A stretch of DNA of 64,000 nt, from positions 62,001 to 126,000 of the forward strand of contig NZ_VFTG01000016.1 of the NCBI RefSeq assembly GCF_006439355.1. Direction: 5' to 3'. Made by a program: the position numbers and the translations under genes. Positions 23,976 to 33,144 of this stretch are shown here, in pieces; position 1 is the stretch's first letter; each line of letters starts with the position of its first letter. Below the pieces are notes generated by a model that did no database searches, was not told the DNA's origin, and saw only the letters and a list, made by a program, of their open reading frames with translations. The stretch comes from Mesorhizobium sp. B4-1-3. GTDB lineage: Bacteria > Pseudomonadota > Alphaproteobacteria > Rhizobiales > Rhizobiaceae.

Positions 23976-25447
23976 GCAGCACTGTCTTCAGGAACTACAT
24001 AGACGGCCAGTTCATTGAGCCCGCCTCCAGCTTCGACAGCGTCGATCCCTCCACGGGCCTGCCCTGGGCGACCATGCCCGCCGCTTCCACCGCCGATGTC
24101 GACCGCGCCGTCGAGGCCGCGCACCGGGCCCTGTGGTCCGGTCCATGGCCGGCGATGACAGCGACCGCGCGCGGCAAGCTGCTGGTGAAGCTTGGCGATC
24201 TCGTCGCGGCCAATGCCGGCCGCCTGGCAGAGATCGAGACGCGCGACACCGGCAAGATCATCCGTGAGACCCGCGCCCAGATCGCCTATGTCGGCGACTA
24301 CTATCGCTACTACGGTGGGCTGGCCGACAAGAACGAAGGCGCCTTCATCCCGATCGACAAGGCCGACATGGAAGTGACGGTGCGGCCCGAGCCGATCGGC
24401 GTCGTTGCCGCTGTCGTGCCGTGGAACTCGCAGCTCTTCCTGTCGGCGGTCAAGCTCGGCCCGGCGCTCGCCGCAGGCTGCACTGTCGTGCTCAAAGCCT
24501 CCGAGGATGGCCCGGCGCCGCTGCTCACTTTCGCCGAGCTCGTGCATGAGGCCGGCTTTCCGGCCGGCAGCGTCAACATCCTGACTGGCTTCGGCCATGA
24601 TTGCGGGCATCGCCTGACCAGCCACCCGCTGGTCGCCCGCGTCGCCTTCACCGGCGGCCCTTCGACCGCACGTCGGATCGTCGCCAACACGGCCGAGAAC
24701 CTCGCCTACACGACGCTCGAGCTAGGCGGCAAAAGCCCGGTCGTCGTCTTCTCCGACGCCGATCTCGACAGCGCCGCCAACGCCATCGTCGCCGGCATCT
24801 TCGCGGCGACGGGCCAGAGCTGCGTCGCCGGCTCGCGGCTTTTGGTCGAGCGTTCTGCCAAGGATGATTTCCTTTCGCGCCTGAAGCGCAAGGCCGAAAG
24901 CATCGTCATCGGCGACCCGCAGGATCCTGCAACCGAGATGGGTCCGTTGGCAACCTCGCGTCAGCGCGAAAAGATCGAGGCGATCGTGGCGGAGAGCCTG
25001 GCCGCGGGCGGCCGCCTGATCACCGGCGGCGCGCGGCCAAAAGACAAAACCGGCGGATACTTCTACACGCCGACCATCATCGAGGCACAGGACCAGGCGC
25101 TCGCCTGCGTACGGGAAGAATTATTCGGCCCGGTACTTAGCGTGCTGGCCTTCGACAGCGAGCCTGAAGCGCTGGCTTTGGCCAACGACACGCAATTCGG
25201 GCTCGCCTCCGGCGTCTTCACTTCGAATCTCGCCAAGGCGCATCGCATGGCGCGCGGCATCCGTGCCGGCGTCGTCTGGGTCAACACCTACCGCGCCGTC
25301 TCGCCGCTGGTACCCTTCGGCGGTTACGGCCTTTCCGGCCTCGGCCGCGAAGGCGGCCTTGAGGCTATGCGCGATTACACGCGCTCGAAATCGGTGTGGA
25401 TCCGCACCTCCGACGACCCGATCCCCGATCCTTTCGTCATGCGCTGA
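23972..25447 (+). CDS. Aldehyde dehydrogenase (NAD(P)+), second
   Basis: 491 aa ALDH. The catalytic Cys is in FAATGQSCVAGSRLLVE and the general-base Glu in LELGGKSPVVVFSDADLD; VPFGGYGLSGLGREGGLEAM ends the fold. The start overlaps the stop of the monooxygenase gene (ATGA). It probably oxidises an aldehyde formed by monooxygenation and hydrolysis in this operon. It is similar in design to the ALDH at 17489 but clearly a separate gene with its own operon. Confidence 0.92.
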   Translation: MSSTVFRNYIDGQFIEPASSFDSVDPSTGLPWATMPAASTADVDRAVEAAHRALWSGPWPAMTATARGKLLVKLGDLVAANAGRLAEIETRDTGKIIRETRAQIAYVGDYYRYYGGLADKNEGAFIPIDKADMEVTVRPEPIGVVAAVVPWNSQLFLSAVKLGPALAAGCTVVLKASEDGPAPLLTFAELVHEAGFPAGSVNILTGFGHDCGHRLTSHPLVARVAFTGGPSTARRIVANTAENLAYTTLELGGKSPVVVFSDADLDSAANAIVAGIFAATGQSCVAGSRLLVERSAKDDFLSRLKRKAESIVIGDPQDPATEMGPLATSRQREKIEAIVAESLAAGGRLITGGARPKDKTGGYFYTPTIIEAQDQALACVREELFGPVLSVLAFDSEPEALALANDTQFGLASGVFTSNLAKAHRMARGIRAGVVWVNTYRAVSPLVPFGGYGLSGLGREGGLEAMRDYTRSKSVWIRTSDDPIPDPFVMR

Positions 25448-25509
25448 CGCGCTGTGGCGAGGATGTAAACAAGAACAAGAAACCGAACAACCAATCAGAG
25501 GAGAACGAC

Positions 25510-26514
25510 ATGAAACTGATTTTTGCCGGCATCCTTGCCGGCTTGATGGCAAGCACGGCTGCCAAGGCCGACGAGATGGTCTTTACCAGTTGGGGCGGGA
25601 CCACCCAGGAAGCCCAGACCAAATCCTGGGCCGAGCCCTTCACCGCCTCGTCAGGCATCAAGGTGCTGCAGGATGGGCCGACCGACTACGGCAAGCTGAA
25701 GGCGATGGTCGATGCCAAGAACGTCACCTGGGACGTCGTCGACGTCGAGATGGATTTCGCCATCAAGGCGGCCAAGGACGGCCTGCTCGAGCCGATCGAC
25801 TTCGCCGTCGTGCCGAAGGCCGATCTCGACCCGCGCTTCAGCAACGAGAACGCCGTCGGCAGCTTTTACTATTCCTTCGTGCTTGCCTGGAACAAGGGCG
25901 CGGTCTCTGGCGAGCCGGCAGGCTGGGCCGACATGTTCGACACCAAGAAGTTTCCCGGCAAACGCACCTTCTACAAATGGTCGGCGCCGGGCGTCATCGA
26001 GATCGCGCTGCTCGCCGACGGCGTGCCTGCCGACAAGCTCTATCCGCTCGACCTCGACCGCGCCTTCAAGAAGCTCGACACCATCAAGTCGGACATCGTC
26101 TGGTGGGCTGGCGGCGCGGAATCGCAGCAGCTGATCGCCTCAGGTGAGGCCGCCTTCGGCCAGCTCTGGAATGGCCGCGTCTTCGCGCTGCAGAAGGATG
26201 GCGCCGATGTCGGCGTCTCGTGGAATCAGAACCTCACCGCCGCCGACGTTCTCGTCGTGCCGAAGGGCGCCAAGAACAAGGATGCCGCCATGAAATTCCT
26301 CGCAACGGCCACCAGCCCGACCGGTCAGGCGAAGTTTGCCGAGGCGAGCGGTTACGCGCCGATCAATACCAAGGCCAAGGCCGAAATGCCGGCCGACGTC
26401 GTCAAGGGGCTGCCCGACGCCCATGTCGAGAGCCAGATCAACCTCGACATGAACTACTGGGCCGAGCATCGCGACGAGATCGCCAAGCGCTGGTACGCAT
26501 GGCAGGCCAAGTGA
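25510..26514 (+). CDS. PotD-type ABC transporter binding protein
   Basis: 334 aa periplasmic binding protein of the spermidine/putrescine-like group (SBP_bac_8). The signal peptide MKLIFAGILAGLMASTAAKA is followed by MVFTSWGGTTQEAQTKSWAE, the usual first block. TWDVVDVEMDFAIKAAKDGL and SWNQNLTAADVLVVPKGAKN are further family segments. GAGGAG lies 7 bases before the ATG. It is followed by two permease genes and an ATPase, completing a four-part importer that brings in the operon's substrate, perhaps a cationic or amine compound. Confidence 0.9.
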   Translation: MKLIFAGILAGLMASTAAKADEMVFTSWGGTTQEAQTKSWAEPFTASSGIKVLQDGPTDYGKLKAMVDAKNVTWDVVDVEMDFAIKAAKDGLLEPIDFAVVPKADLDPRFSNENAVGSFYYSFVLAWNKGAVSGEPAGWADMFDTKKFPGKRTFYKWSAPGVIEIALLADGVPADKLYPLDLDRAFKKLDTIKSDIVWWAGGAESQQLIASGEAAFGQLWNGRVFALQKDGADVGVSWNQNLTAADVLVVPKGAKNKDAAMKFLATATSPTGQAKFAEASGYAPINTKAKAEMPADVVKGLPDAHVESQINLDMNYWAEHRDEIAKRWYAWQAK

Positions 26515-26583
26515 CGCCCGTCTTCTCCTGACCAGGATCGGGGCGGCACTGGCCGTCCCGACCGGCAATCCGGGAAAACCGCC

Positions 26584-27444
26584 ATGTCGGTGGAAGCAAA
26601 GCAAGGGATCGCACCCCTCCGAATACCGGCAGGCCTCGGCGGCCTGCTGCCGGCATTGATCCTGATCGGATTGTTTTTCGTGGTGCCGGTGCTGGCGCTT
26701 TTGCTGCGCAGCGTCACCGATCCCGCTCCGGGCCTGCAGAATTATGCGGCACTGCTCGGCGACGTCACCTACGCACGGGTGTTCTTCAACACCTTCCTCG
26801 TCGCATTGGTCGTCACTATTGTCACCGTGCTCGTCGCCTTCCCGGTCGCCTGGATGCTGGCGATCATGCCGGCCACACTCGCCTCGGTCCTGTTCGGCAT
26901 CATCATCCTGTCGATGTGGACGAACCTGTTGACCCGCACCTATGCCTGGATGGTGCTCTTGCAACGCACCGGCGTCATCAACCGGACGCTGATGGGCGCC
27001 GGCATCATCGATCAGCCACTGCCGCTCATCAACAATCTGACCGGCGTCACCATCGGCATGGTCTACATCATGCTGCCCTTCATGATCTTGCCGTTGGTCG
27101 GCACCTTGCGCGCGATCGATCCAATGACCTTGCGCGCGGCCGCGCTTTGCGGCGCGAGCCCGCTAGCCGCCTTCCGCCGCATCCTTCTGCCCCTTTCGCT
27201 TCCCGGCATAGCCGCCGGCGGGCTGATGGTCTTTGTCATGTCCCTCGGTTATTTCGTGACGCCTGCGCTGCTCGGCGGTACGTCGAACATGATGCTCGCC
27301 GAAATGATCGCGCAGATGATCCAGTCGCTGCTCAATTGGGGACTGGGGAGCGCTGCCGCCTTCATCCTGCTCGTCGTCACCATGGCGCTCTACGCGCTGC
27401 AACTGCGCCTCGTCGGCGTGCGACGCTCGACGGGAGGCGCCTGA
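26584..27444 (+). CDS. PotB-type ABC transporter permease
   Basis: 286 aa inner-membrane permease with about six transmembrane helices. The EAA-loop region ALCGASPLAAFRRILLPLSL contacts the ATPase and the pattern LGYFVTPALLGGTSNMMLAE is typical of PotB-like proteins. Only one base separates its stop from the next permease start. The ribosome site is weak. Confidence 0.9.
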   Translation: MSVEAKQGIAPLRIPAGLGGLLPALILIGLFFVVPVLALLLRSVTDPAPGLQNYAALLGDVTYARVFFNTFLVALVVTIVTVLVAFPVAWMLAIMPATLASVLFGIIILSMWTNLLTRTYAWMVLLQRTGVINRTLMGAGIIDQPLPLINNLTGVTIGMVYIMLPFMILPLVGTLRAIDPMTLRAAALCGASPLAAFRRILLPLSLPGIAAGGLMVFVMSLGYFVTPALLGGTSNMMLAEMIAQMIQSLLNWGLGSAAAFILLVVTMALYALQLRLVGVRRSTGGA

Positions 27445-27445
27445 G

Positions 27446-28246
27446 ATGCTGCTCGACTATGACCGTCTCGGCTGGTTGAAGGTCGCGCTGCTCGCCTTCA
27501 CGGCGCTGGCCGCCGCCTTCCTGCTGCTGCCCGTGATTTTTATCGTGCTGCTATCCTTCGGCTCGTCGCGCTGGCTGGCCTTCCCACCACCCGGTTGGAC
27601 GCTGAGATGGTATCAGGAGCTGTTCGCCGATCCGTCCTGGATCGAGGCGGCGCTGACCAGCGCGCGCATCGCCACGACGACGGCAATCCTGGCCGTCGTC
27701 ATCGGCCTGCTTGCCTCCTTCGCGTTGGTGCGCGGTCAGTTCCGCGGCCGCGAGGTGCTGCGCGGGCTGCTGCTCACGCCAATGGTGCTGCCGGTGGTTG
27801 TTTTCGCCATCGCCATCTACGCCTTCTTCCTGCGCCTGGGGTTGGGCGGCACCACTATCGGCTTCGTCATTGCTCATACTGTGCTGGCGCTGCCCTTTGC
27901 CATGATTCCGATCGCGACTGCACTGGAAGGCTTCGACAAGTCGATCGAGGACGCGGCGATAGTTTGCGGCGCCAGCCCGCTCGAGGCCAAGCTTCGCATC
28001 ACCCTGCCGTCGATCCGCATCGGGGTCTTCTCCGCCGCCATCTTTTCCTTCTTGGCCTCCTGGGATGAGGTGGTGGTGGCGATCTTCATGGCAAGCCCCA
28101 CCTTGCAGACATTGCCGGTCAAGATCTGGGGCAGCCTCCGCTCCGACCTTACCCCCGTCATCGCCGCCGCCTCCAGTCTGCTGGTCGCGCTCACGCTGGC
28201 CCTGATGATCGTGACGGCACTCTTGCGCCGAAAGCTGCAGACATGA
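27446..28246 (+). CDS. PotC-type ABC transporter permease
   Basis: 266 aa second permease of the polyamine-type importer. It has the PotC-like segments WLAFPPPGWTLRWYQELFAD, the EAA loop IVCGASPLEAKLRITLPSIR and SWDEVVVAIFMASPTLQTLP. Its last four bases overlap the ATPase start (ATGA). It forms a heterodimer with the PotB-like protein upstream. Confidence 0.9.
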   Translation: MLLDYDRLGWLKVALLAFTALAAAFLLLPVIFIVLLSFGSSRWLAFPPPGWTLRWYQELFADPSWIEAALTSARIATTTAILAVVIGLLASFALVRGQFRGREVLRGLLLTPMVLPVVVFAIAIYAFFLRLGLGGTTIGFVIAHTVLALPFAMIPIATALEGFDKSIEDAAIVCGASPLEAKLRITLPSIRIGVFSAAIFSFLASWDEVVVAIFMASPTLQTLPVKIWGSLRSDLTPVIAAASSLLVALTLALMIVTALLRRKLQT

Positions 28247-29334
28247 CCCAACTCTTTCTCTCGATCCGCAAATTGCGCAAGGCTTTCGGTGCCTTTACCG
28301 CTGTTCATGATGTGACACTGGATATTCCGAAGGGCGAGTTCCTGACCTTCCTTGGGCCATCGGGCTCGGGCAAATCGACGACGCTCTATGCCATCGCCGG
28401 CTTCCAGGATCCAACCTCCGGCGACGTGCTCCTACAGGGCAAGTCATTGCTTTCGGTGCCTTCGCACAAGCGCAACATCGGCATGGTCTTTCAGCGCTAC
28501 ACGCTGTTCCCGCATCTCAGCGTCGCCGAAAACGTCGCCTTCCCGCTTCGCGTCCGGCGCCGGCCGGAGGCCGACGTCAAGCGCAAGGTCGCCGACATGC
28601 TTTCGCTGGTGCGGCTGGAAAGCTTCGCAGAGCGTCTGCCCGCCGCGCTTTCGGGGGGCCAGCAGCAGCGCGTCGCGCTCGCTCGCGCGCTGGCCTACGA
28701 TCCACCCATCCTTCTGATGGACGAGCCGCTGTCGGCGCTTGACAAGAAACTGCGCGAGGAAATCCAAGCCGAGATCCGCCGTATCCATCGCGAGACCGGC
28801 GTCACTGTCCTTTATGTCACCCACGACCAGGAAGAAGCGCTGCATTTGTCGGACAGGATCGCGCTGTTCCGCGACGGCCGCATCGAACAGATCGGCACCG
28901 GCGAGGACCTTTACCTCAGGCCGGCAACCGAATTTGTCGCCGGCTTCATCGGCAACTCGAATTTCCTCGCAGCCGAGCATCTGGAAAGCGAGAATGGCAC
29001 GGCGAGCGTGCGGCTGGCCGACGGCTCGATTGTCAAGGGCGTGAAGGCGACGCACAAGCTTGAACGCGGCCAGAAGGCTAGGCTGATGGTGCGGCCGGAA
29101 GCATTCCGCATGAGGCCTGTCGAGGGGAACGCATCGCTCACGGTCGAGATCGTCGACATGGCCTTTTTTGGTGACCGCCGGCGCGTCGTGGTCCGCACCG
29201 GGTGGGGCGACGAGATCGATGCCAGGCCGATTTCGGACTCGACCGACCGGAGCAACGTCGGTGCCGTTGCGGGCCGCCAAATCTTCTTCGATCCCGCGGC
29301 GGCATTTCTGTTTCCGGCCGAGCAGGGGGCATGA
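28243..29334 (+). CDS. PotA-type ABC transporter ATP-binding protein
   Basis: 363 aa ATPase with a C-terminal TOBE domain (about 280-360). Walker A is GPSGSGKSTTLYA, the signature is LSGGQQQRVALARALAYD, Walker B is ILLMDEPLSALD, and the switch His is in LYVTHDQEEALHLSD. It ends the operon that begins at 20527. No terminator with a T-tract is evident after the stop. Confidence 0.92.
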   Translation: MTQLFLSIRKLRKAFGAFTAVHDVTLDIPKGEFLTFLGPSGSGKSTTLYAIAGFQDPTSGDVLLQGKSLLSVPSHKRNIGMVFQRYTLFPHLSVAENVAFPLRVRRRPEADVKRKVADMLSLVRLESFAERLPAALSGGQQQRVALARALAYDPPILLMDEPLSALDKKLREEIQAEIRRIHRETGVTVLYVTHDQEEALHLSDRIALFRDGRIEQIGTGEDLYLRPATEFVAGFIGNSNFLAAEHLESENGTASVRLADGSIVKGVKATHKLERGQKARLMVRPEAFRMRPVEGNASLTVEIVDMAFFGDRRRVVVRTGWGDEIDARPISDSTDRSNVGAVAGRQIFFDPAAAFLFPAEQGA

Positions 29335-29623
29335 CCCGGCGAGACGGAACCGCCCTCGAGACGGATCGCTTGACGCGCCTCGAGGCCAACCGTGGCCAAG
29401 GTGGAGTGTGCAAGAAGCGCCTTGGAGCACATCAAGCGCTTCTGCTACGATGGCGGCCTCCACAACAGCTCGACAGCGAGCTAGCGCTGTCGCCATTGTC
29501 GAGCACAGCCATTTGGGTCCCAGCCTTTCGGACGCCTGGTCCAGTGGGAGGACCTTCGACGCTCTTGCAGTCGGTGCGCGCACGCCTTCGCGCTCGATTT
29601 GTGTATTGATCCCCGGCCTTAAC
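29335..29623. other. Intergenic stretch after the PotA-like gene
   Basis: About 290 bases with no recognised gene, RNA or strong hairpin. It separates the plus-strand transporter operon from a minus-strand pseudogene and probably marks the start of accessory DNA. Confidence 0.3.
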
Positions 29624-30056
29624 TCACCCTAGCGAGAGGGCGGGACGCCAACCTGCTGACGAGCATTCCGTTGCCATGCGTACCCTCTGGCAGCGGCCCT
29701 CCTGCTGGGCCGTTTGGCCGCCGTCCATGACCAGGGCGTGCCCCACGACGAAGGCGGCGGCATCCGAGCAGAGCCGTACGGCGGCCCCGGCGATCTCCTT
29801 CGGGGATGCTGGGCGGCCCACGCATCGGGATCTCGTGCTTCATACAGCGGAAAGCGCCGCGAAGATCGGTGTCAATGATCCCATCGAACTCCTCCTCCGT
29901 GATATCCGCGACGGCGAGCATCCCGTGTTCGACGCCGGCATTATTGAAGGTGAAGTCGAGACGACCGAACGCCTCTACTGTCTTGTCCAGCGCAGCTTTG
30001 ACATCGCGGGCTTGCGACACGTCACATTGACTTCTTGACGCACGATCCCGCGGCAT
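29624..30056 (-). pseudogene. SDR family oxidoreductase, internally deleted remnant
   Basis: Remains of a short-chain dehydrogenase. In one frame the segment around CDVSQARDVKAALDKTVEAF, GRLDFTFNNAGVEHGM and DTDLRGAFRCMKHEIP matches the region around the NNAG motif. In another frame MGRPASPKEIAGAAVRLCSD and AAFVVGHALVMDGGQTA match the C-terminus. The part between them, with the catalytic Ser-Tyr-x3-Lys, is missing, and the Rossmann N-terminus is also absent. The join near 29820 deletes roughly 90 codons and changes frame. It cannot make an active enzyme. Confidence 0.8.
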
Positions 30057-30128
30057 TTCTCACTCGATTTTCATTGTGGCATCAATCACATCGAGCCCAG
30101 TATTGCAGAACCGGATTGGTCGTTTCAT

Positions 30129-30350
30129 ATGGCGCCCTTCGCCGGGGGCTGTCGGTCCCGCATCCCGCCTTGCGGCGGCGCGATGCTGATGCTCCTTCGG
30201 CCGCCCTGTTGAACCGGTCTCAGGCCCACGAACCTGCTCCCAGCACCGAACTGACTTGTTTGCGCTTACGGACATTTCGGTGCCTCCACTTTGTGCGCCC
30301 TTTTCACATTGGTCGGGAGAGCAGTGGGCTCTCCCGACGGAGAGGCCGAG
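30129..30350 (+). repeat. Leader repeat, copy A
   Basis: About 220 bases closely similar to 40254-40480 in the same orientation, beginning with GGCGCCCTTCGCCGGGGGCT and ending after a strong hairpin. Copy B lies just upstream of the ArdC-like gene; copy A lies in front of a truncated toprim gene. This suggests two modules with the same leader, or a duplication whose copy A has decayed. Confidence 0.8.
30312..30338 (+). other. Hairpin in leader repeat A
   Basis: GTCGGGAGAGC (30312-30322) pairs perfectly with GCTCTCCCGAC (30328-30338) around a five-base loop. The matching hairpin in copy B (40438-40466) has different upper-stem bases that still pair. Confidence 0.65.
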
Positions 30351-30360
30351 AAGGTCGGCA

Positions 30361-30669
30361 TTCTATCTCAGCACCGGGAGCGGCTGGTCGCCGGCAACCG
30401 ATGCGGCGCTCCGCGCGCTTGCCGCCAGACCGGGTGTTGAGCTCGTCGCGGCTACCGACAACAACAAACAGGGCGAGATCTACGCCGACCGCCTGCTCGG
30501 ATTGAGGGAGCAGGCTCGGTGCTGCGGTGATCGCCTTCGACCCGTAGCAGATGACTGGAACGCCGATCTGAGAATGAAAGTGGAAGCACGAGAAATGGAA
30601 GGAGGCGGCTGCCGCATGCCCGCCGGTCGCCTCAAGGGTGAAACTTCGCCCGCTCGCGCCGGCCCTTGA
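30361..30669 (+). pseudogene. C-terminal fragment of a toprim-domain protein
   Basis: About 100 codons matching the end of DUF3991/toprim proteins found on rhizobial plasmids and ICEs. FYLSTGSGWSPATDAALRAL is followed by GVELVAATDNNKQGEIYADR, in which the D-N-N block corresponds to the acidic metal site of toprim, and by RLRPVADDWNADLRM. The N-terminal zinc-finger and primase-like part is absent: the fragment starts right after leader repeat A. It is a relic of an element like the one from 40 kb onward, although it is not a copy of the toprim gene at 48261. Confidence 0.75.
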
Positions 30670-31212
30670 CCCGCCCGGGCGGAGAGGCGGCCGCGGGGAG
30701 GGGTCCGGAAGGGCCGAAGAAGATGGTTGATCCATAGGGGATGAACCGCGCTCCGGCCCGCATAAGGCCGGGAGCCTCCCATGACGCTATCTTCCCCGGC
30801 CAATCCGTCGACCGCAAGGCGGCCGAACTGCAGATGGCAGCTCTCGGATGAACGTCGAGGGCGGGGCTCCGGTCCCACCCTCCTTACATGTCGAGTACGT
30901 CCGGCTCATTCGCCCGTCGCATCGACTGCGCAGAGCCGAGGCAGCCGGACGGTTACGGCGGCAGCGATGCAGATAGCGAGAAGGAGCTTTGTGCGAGACA
31001 GATCACTCGTCACGGGCTCCTATCCGAAACAGTGAATCAGATCTAGACCGGATCTACGCACCCATGATCGGCTGGGCAGATGAATACATAAAATCAAATT
31101 GTTGCTGGGGGCCGTGTGGAAAAATCGCACACGAACGTTCTGCTTCCCTTCCTTTTCGGGCGACGACACGATCATCCGCTTGGCCAGCGCCAAGCTCCCG
31201 GTCGCCCGGCCG
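30670..31212. other. Gene-free stretch after the toprim relic
   Basis: About 540 bases. Open frames here have no recognisable family, and the sequence is GC-rich until about 31020, then more AT-rich up to the transporter gene. I see no gene, RNA or terminator that I would defend. Confidence 0.3.
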
Positions 31213-32106
31213 TCATTCCTTCACTGCGCCCGTCATCGAGGAAACGTAGTGCTCGACGAAGAAGGAATACAGCACCACCACCGGCAGCGACCCGATCAGT
31301 GCGCCGGCCATGAGCGCGCCCCATTCGTAGACGTCGGAGCGAACGAGTTCGGTGAGCACGCCGACCGGTACCGTCTTCTTCTCGGAAGACTGGATGAAGG
31401 TCAGCGCATAGATGAACTCGTTCCAGGACAAGGTGAAGGCGAAGATGCCAGCCGAGATCAGGCCGGGCACCGACAGCGGCAGCACGATCTTGGTGAGGAT
31501 CTGCCAGCGGCTCGCGCCATCGATGAGCGCGCATTCCTCCAACTCGAAGGGGATCGAGCGGAAGTAGCCCATCAGAAGCCAGGTGCAGAACGGGACGAGG
31601 AAGGTCGGATAGGTGAGGATCAGCGCGAACGGCGTGTCGTAAAGGCCGAGATTGAACACCATCACCGACAACGGAATGAACAGGATAGAGGGCGGCACGA
31701 GATAAGCGAGGAACACGGCGAGGCCAACCTGCCGTGCCCCTGAAAACCTCAGCCGCTCGATCGCATAGGCAGCAAGCACGGCAGCCGCCAGCGACAGGAA
31801 AGTAGCGGCGGTCGAAATGATGATCGTATTGAGCAACCAACCTGGATAGGAGGTCTCGAACAGCAAATAGCGAATGTGCTCCAGCGTCGGATGCACGACC
31901 CAGAGCGGATTGTAGTTCACATAGTCGGTCATCTCGAGATTGGGCTTAACCGCCGTGATCGTCATCCAGTAGAAGGGAAACAGGAGGACGATCAGAAACA
32001 CGAGCAGCGGCAGATAGACCGTCACCACCCGCCGCGGAAGGCTTTGCAGATAGCCCATGCCGCCTTCGTCGGTCTCCAGGCGCTCGACTTCCTTGATCGC
32101 GGCCAT
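31213..32106 (-). CDS. Sugar-type ABC transporter permease (MalG/UgpE type)
   Basis: 297 aa permease of the carbohydrate uptake class. PFYWMTITAVKPNLEMTDY is the first-helix region common to MalG/UgpE proteins, and the EAA loop is ECALIDGASRWQILTKIVLP. FTLSWNEFIYALTFIQSSEK is another conserved block. It is the last gene of a minus-strand operon (ATPase, binding protein, permease, permease), with one base between its start and the stop of the upstream permease. Confidence 0.9.
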   Translation of the reverse strand: MAAIKEVERLETDEGGMGYLQSLPRRVVTVYLPLLVFLIVLLFPFYWMTITAVKPNLEMTDYVNYNPLWVVHPTLEHIRYLLFETSYPGWLLNTIIISTAATFLSLAAAVLAAYAIERLRFSGARQVGLAVFLAYLVPPSILFIPLSVMVFNLGLYDTPFALILTYPTFLVPFCTWLLMGYFRSIPFELEECALIDGASRWQILTKIVLPLSVPGLISAGIFAFTLSWNEFIYALTFIQSSEKKTVPVGVLTELVRSDVYEWGALMAGALIGSLPVVVLYSFFVEHYVSSMTGAVKE

Positions 32107-32107
32107 G

Positions 32108-33046
32108 TCAGTCTCCGCCGCCTTGCTGCCATCTGCGCCGTTGCAGCCCGAAATAGCTGAACAGGATCGCAGCCAGCAGGAAAGGAATCATGGCGACCGC
32201 GATTGCCGCGCCTTCGCCCAGTTGGCCGCCCGCAATACCGCGCTGGAAGGACAATGTCGCCATCAGATGCGTGGCGTTCACCGGGCCGCCGCGGGTCAGC
32301 ACGTAGATCAGCTGGAAATCGGTGAAGGTGAACAGTACCGAAAACGTCATCGTGATGGCTACGATCGGCGTCAGCAACGGCAGGGTCACGTAGCGGAACA
32401 ACTGCCAGCGGCTGGCGCCGTCGAGCGTGGCGGCCTCGTAGAGCGATTGCGGAATGGTCTGCAGTCCGGCAAGCAGCGTGATGGCGACGAAGGGAATTCC
32501 GCGCCAAACATTGGCCGCGATGACCGAGGCGCGCGCATTGGTCGGGTCACCAAGAAAATTGATGCGGTGGTCGATCAGGCCCATCTGCTGCAACGCCCAG
32601 GACAGGATCGAAAACTGCGAGTCGTAGATCCACCAGAAGGCGATGGCCGAGAGCACCGTCGGCACGACCCATGGTAGTAGCACGATTGCGCGGAAGAACG
32701 ATTTGAAGGGCAGCTTCTCGTTGAGAATCAGAGCCAGCCAGAGGCCGAGCACGAATTTTAGGATCGAAGCGCTGACCGTGTAGAGCAGCGTATTGAACAC
32801 CGAGAGCCAGAAGACGCTGTCGCTCCACAGATATTCGTAGTTCTCGAGGCCGATGAAGATGCCCGGTCGGCCAATGCGTGTGTCGGTGAAGCCGAGCCAG
32901 ACGCCGAGCCCGAGCGGATAGGTAAGAAAGACCAGGAGCAGCGCCGCCGCCGGCAGCATGAAGCCGAAGCCGAGAGCGTTCCTGCTCTCGGCGAGCCGGG
33001 ACAGGATCGACGGGCGCGACTTAACGGCAACGGACGGCACGGCCAT
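32108..33046 (-). CDS. Sugar-type ABC transporter permease (MalF/UgpA type)
   Basis: 312 aa partner permease. It has LPAAALLLVFLTYPLGLGVW, FIGLENYEYLWSDSVFWLSV and the EAA loop EAATLDGASRWQLFRYVTLP, all typical of UgpA/MalF relatives. AAGGAG lies 9 bases before the ATG. A large hairpin between the binding protein gene and this gene may lower expression of the permeases relative to the binding protein. Confidence 0.9.
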   Translation of the reverse strand: MAVPSVAVKSRPSILSRLAESRNALGFGFMLPAAALLLVFLTYPLGLGVWLGFTDTRIGRPGIFIGLENYEYLWSDSVFWLSVFNTLLYTVSASILKFVLGLWLALILNEKLPFKSFFRAIVLLPWVVPTVLSAIAFWWIYDSQFSILSWALQQMGLIDHRINFLGDPTNARASVIAANVWRGIPFVAITLLAGLQTIPQSLYEAATLDGASRWQLFRYVTLPLLTPIVAITMTFSVLFTFTDFQLIYVLTRGGPVNATHLMATLSFQRGIAGGQLGEGAAIAVAMIPFLLAAILFSYFGLQRRRWQQGGGD

Positions 33047-33079
33047 GGCGCGAGCTCCTTGCTATGCGGGTGGAACTGT

Positions 33080-33125
33080 GGCTGACCGCGCTCGGCTTGC
33101 GTAAGCCCGCAAAGCGCGGTCAGCC
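33080..33125 (-). terminator. Intercistronic hairpin between binding protein and permease genes
   Basis: GGCTGACCGCGCT (33080-33092) pairs with AGCGCGGTCAGCC (33113-33125), a 13-base perfect stem; inside it GGCTT/AAGCC can form a second stem. There is no T-tract, so it is more likely an mRNA-stabilising or partial-termination structure than a full terminator. Confidence 0.55.
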
Positions 33126-33144
33126 TGCTTCAACTGCGCCAGGA

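Noticed and set aside
28444..29583. 379-codon minus-strand open frame
   Set aside because: Antisense to the intact PotA-like ATPase; composition rich in Arg/Ala/Gly, no family.
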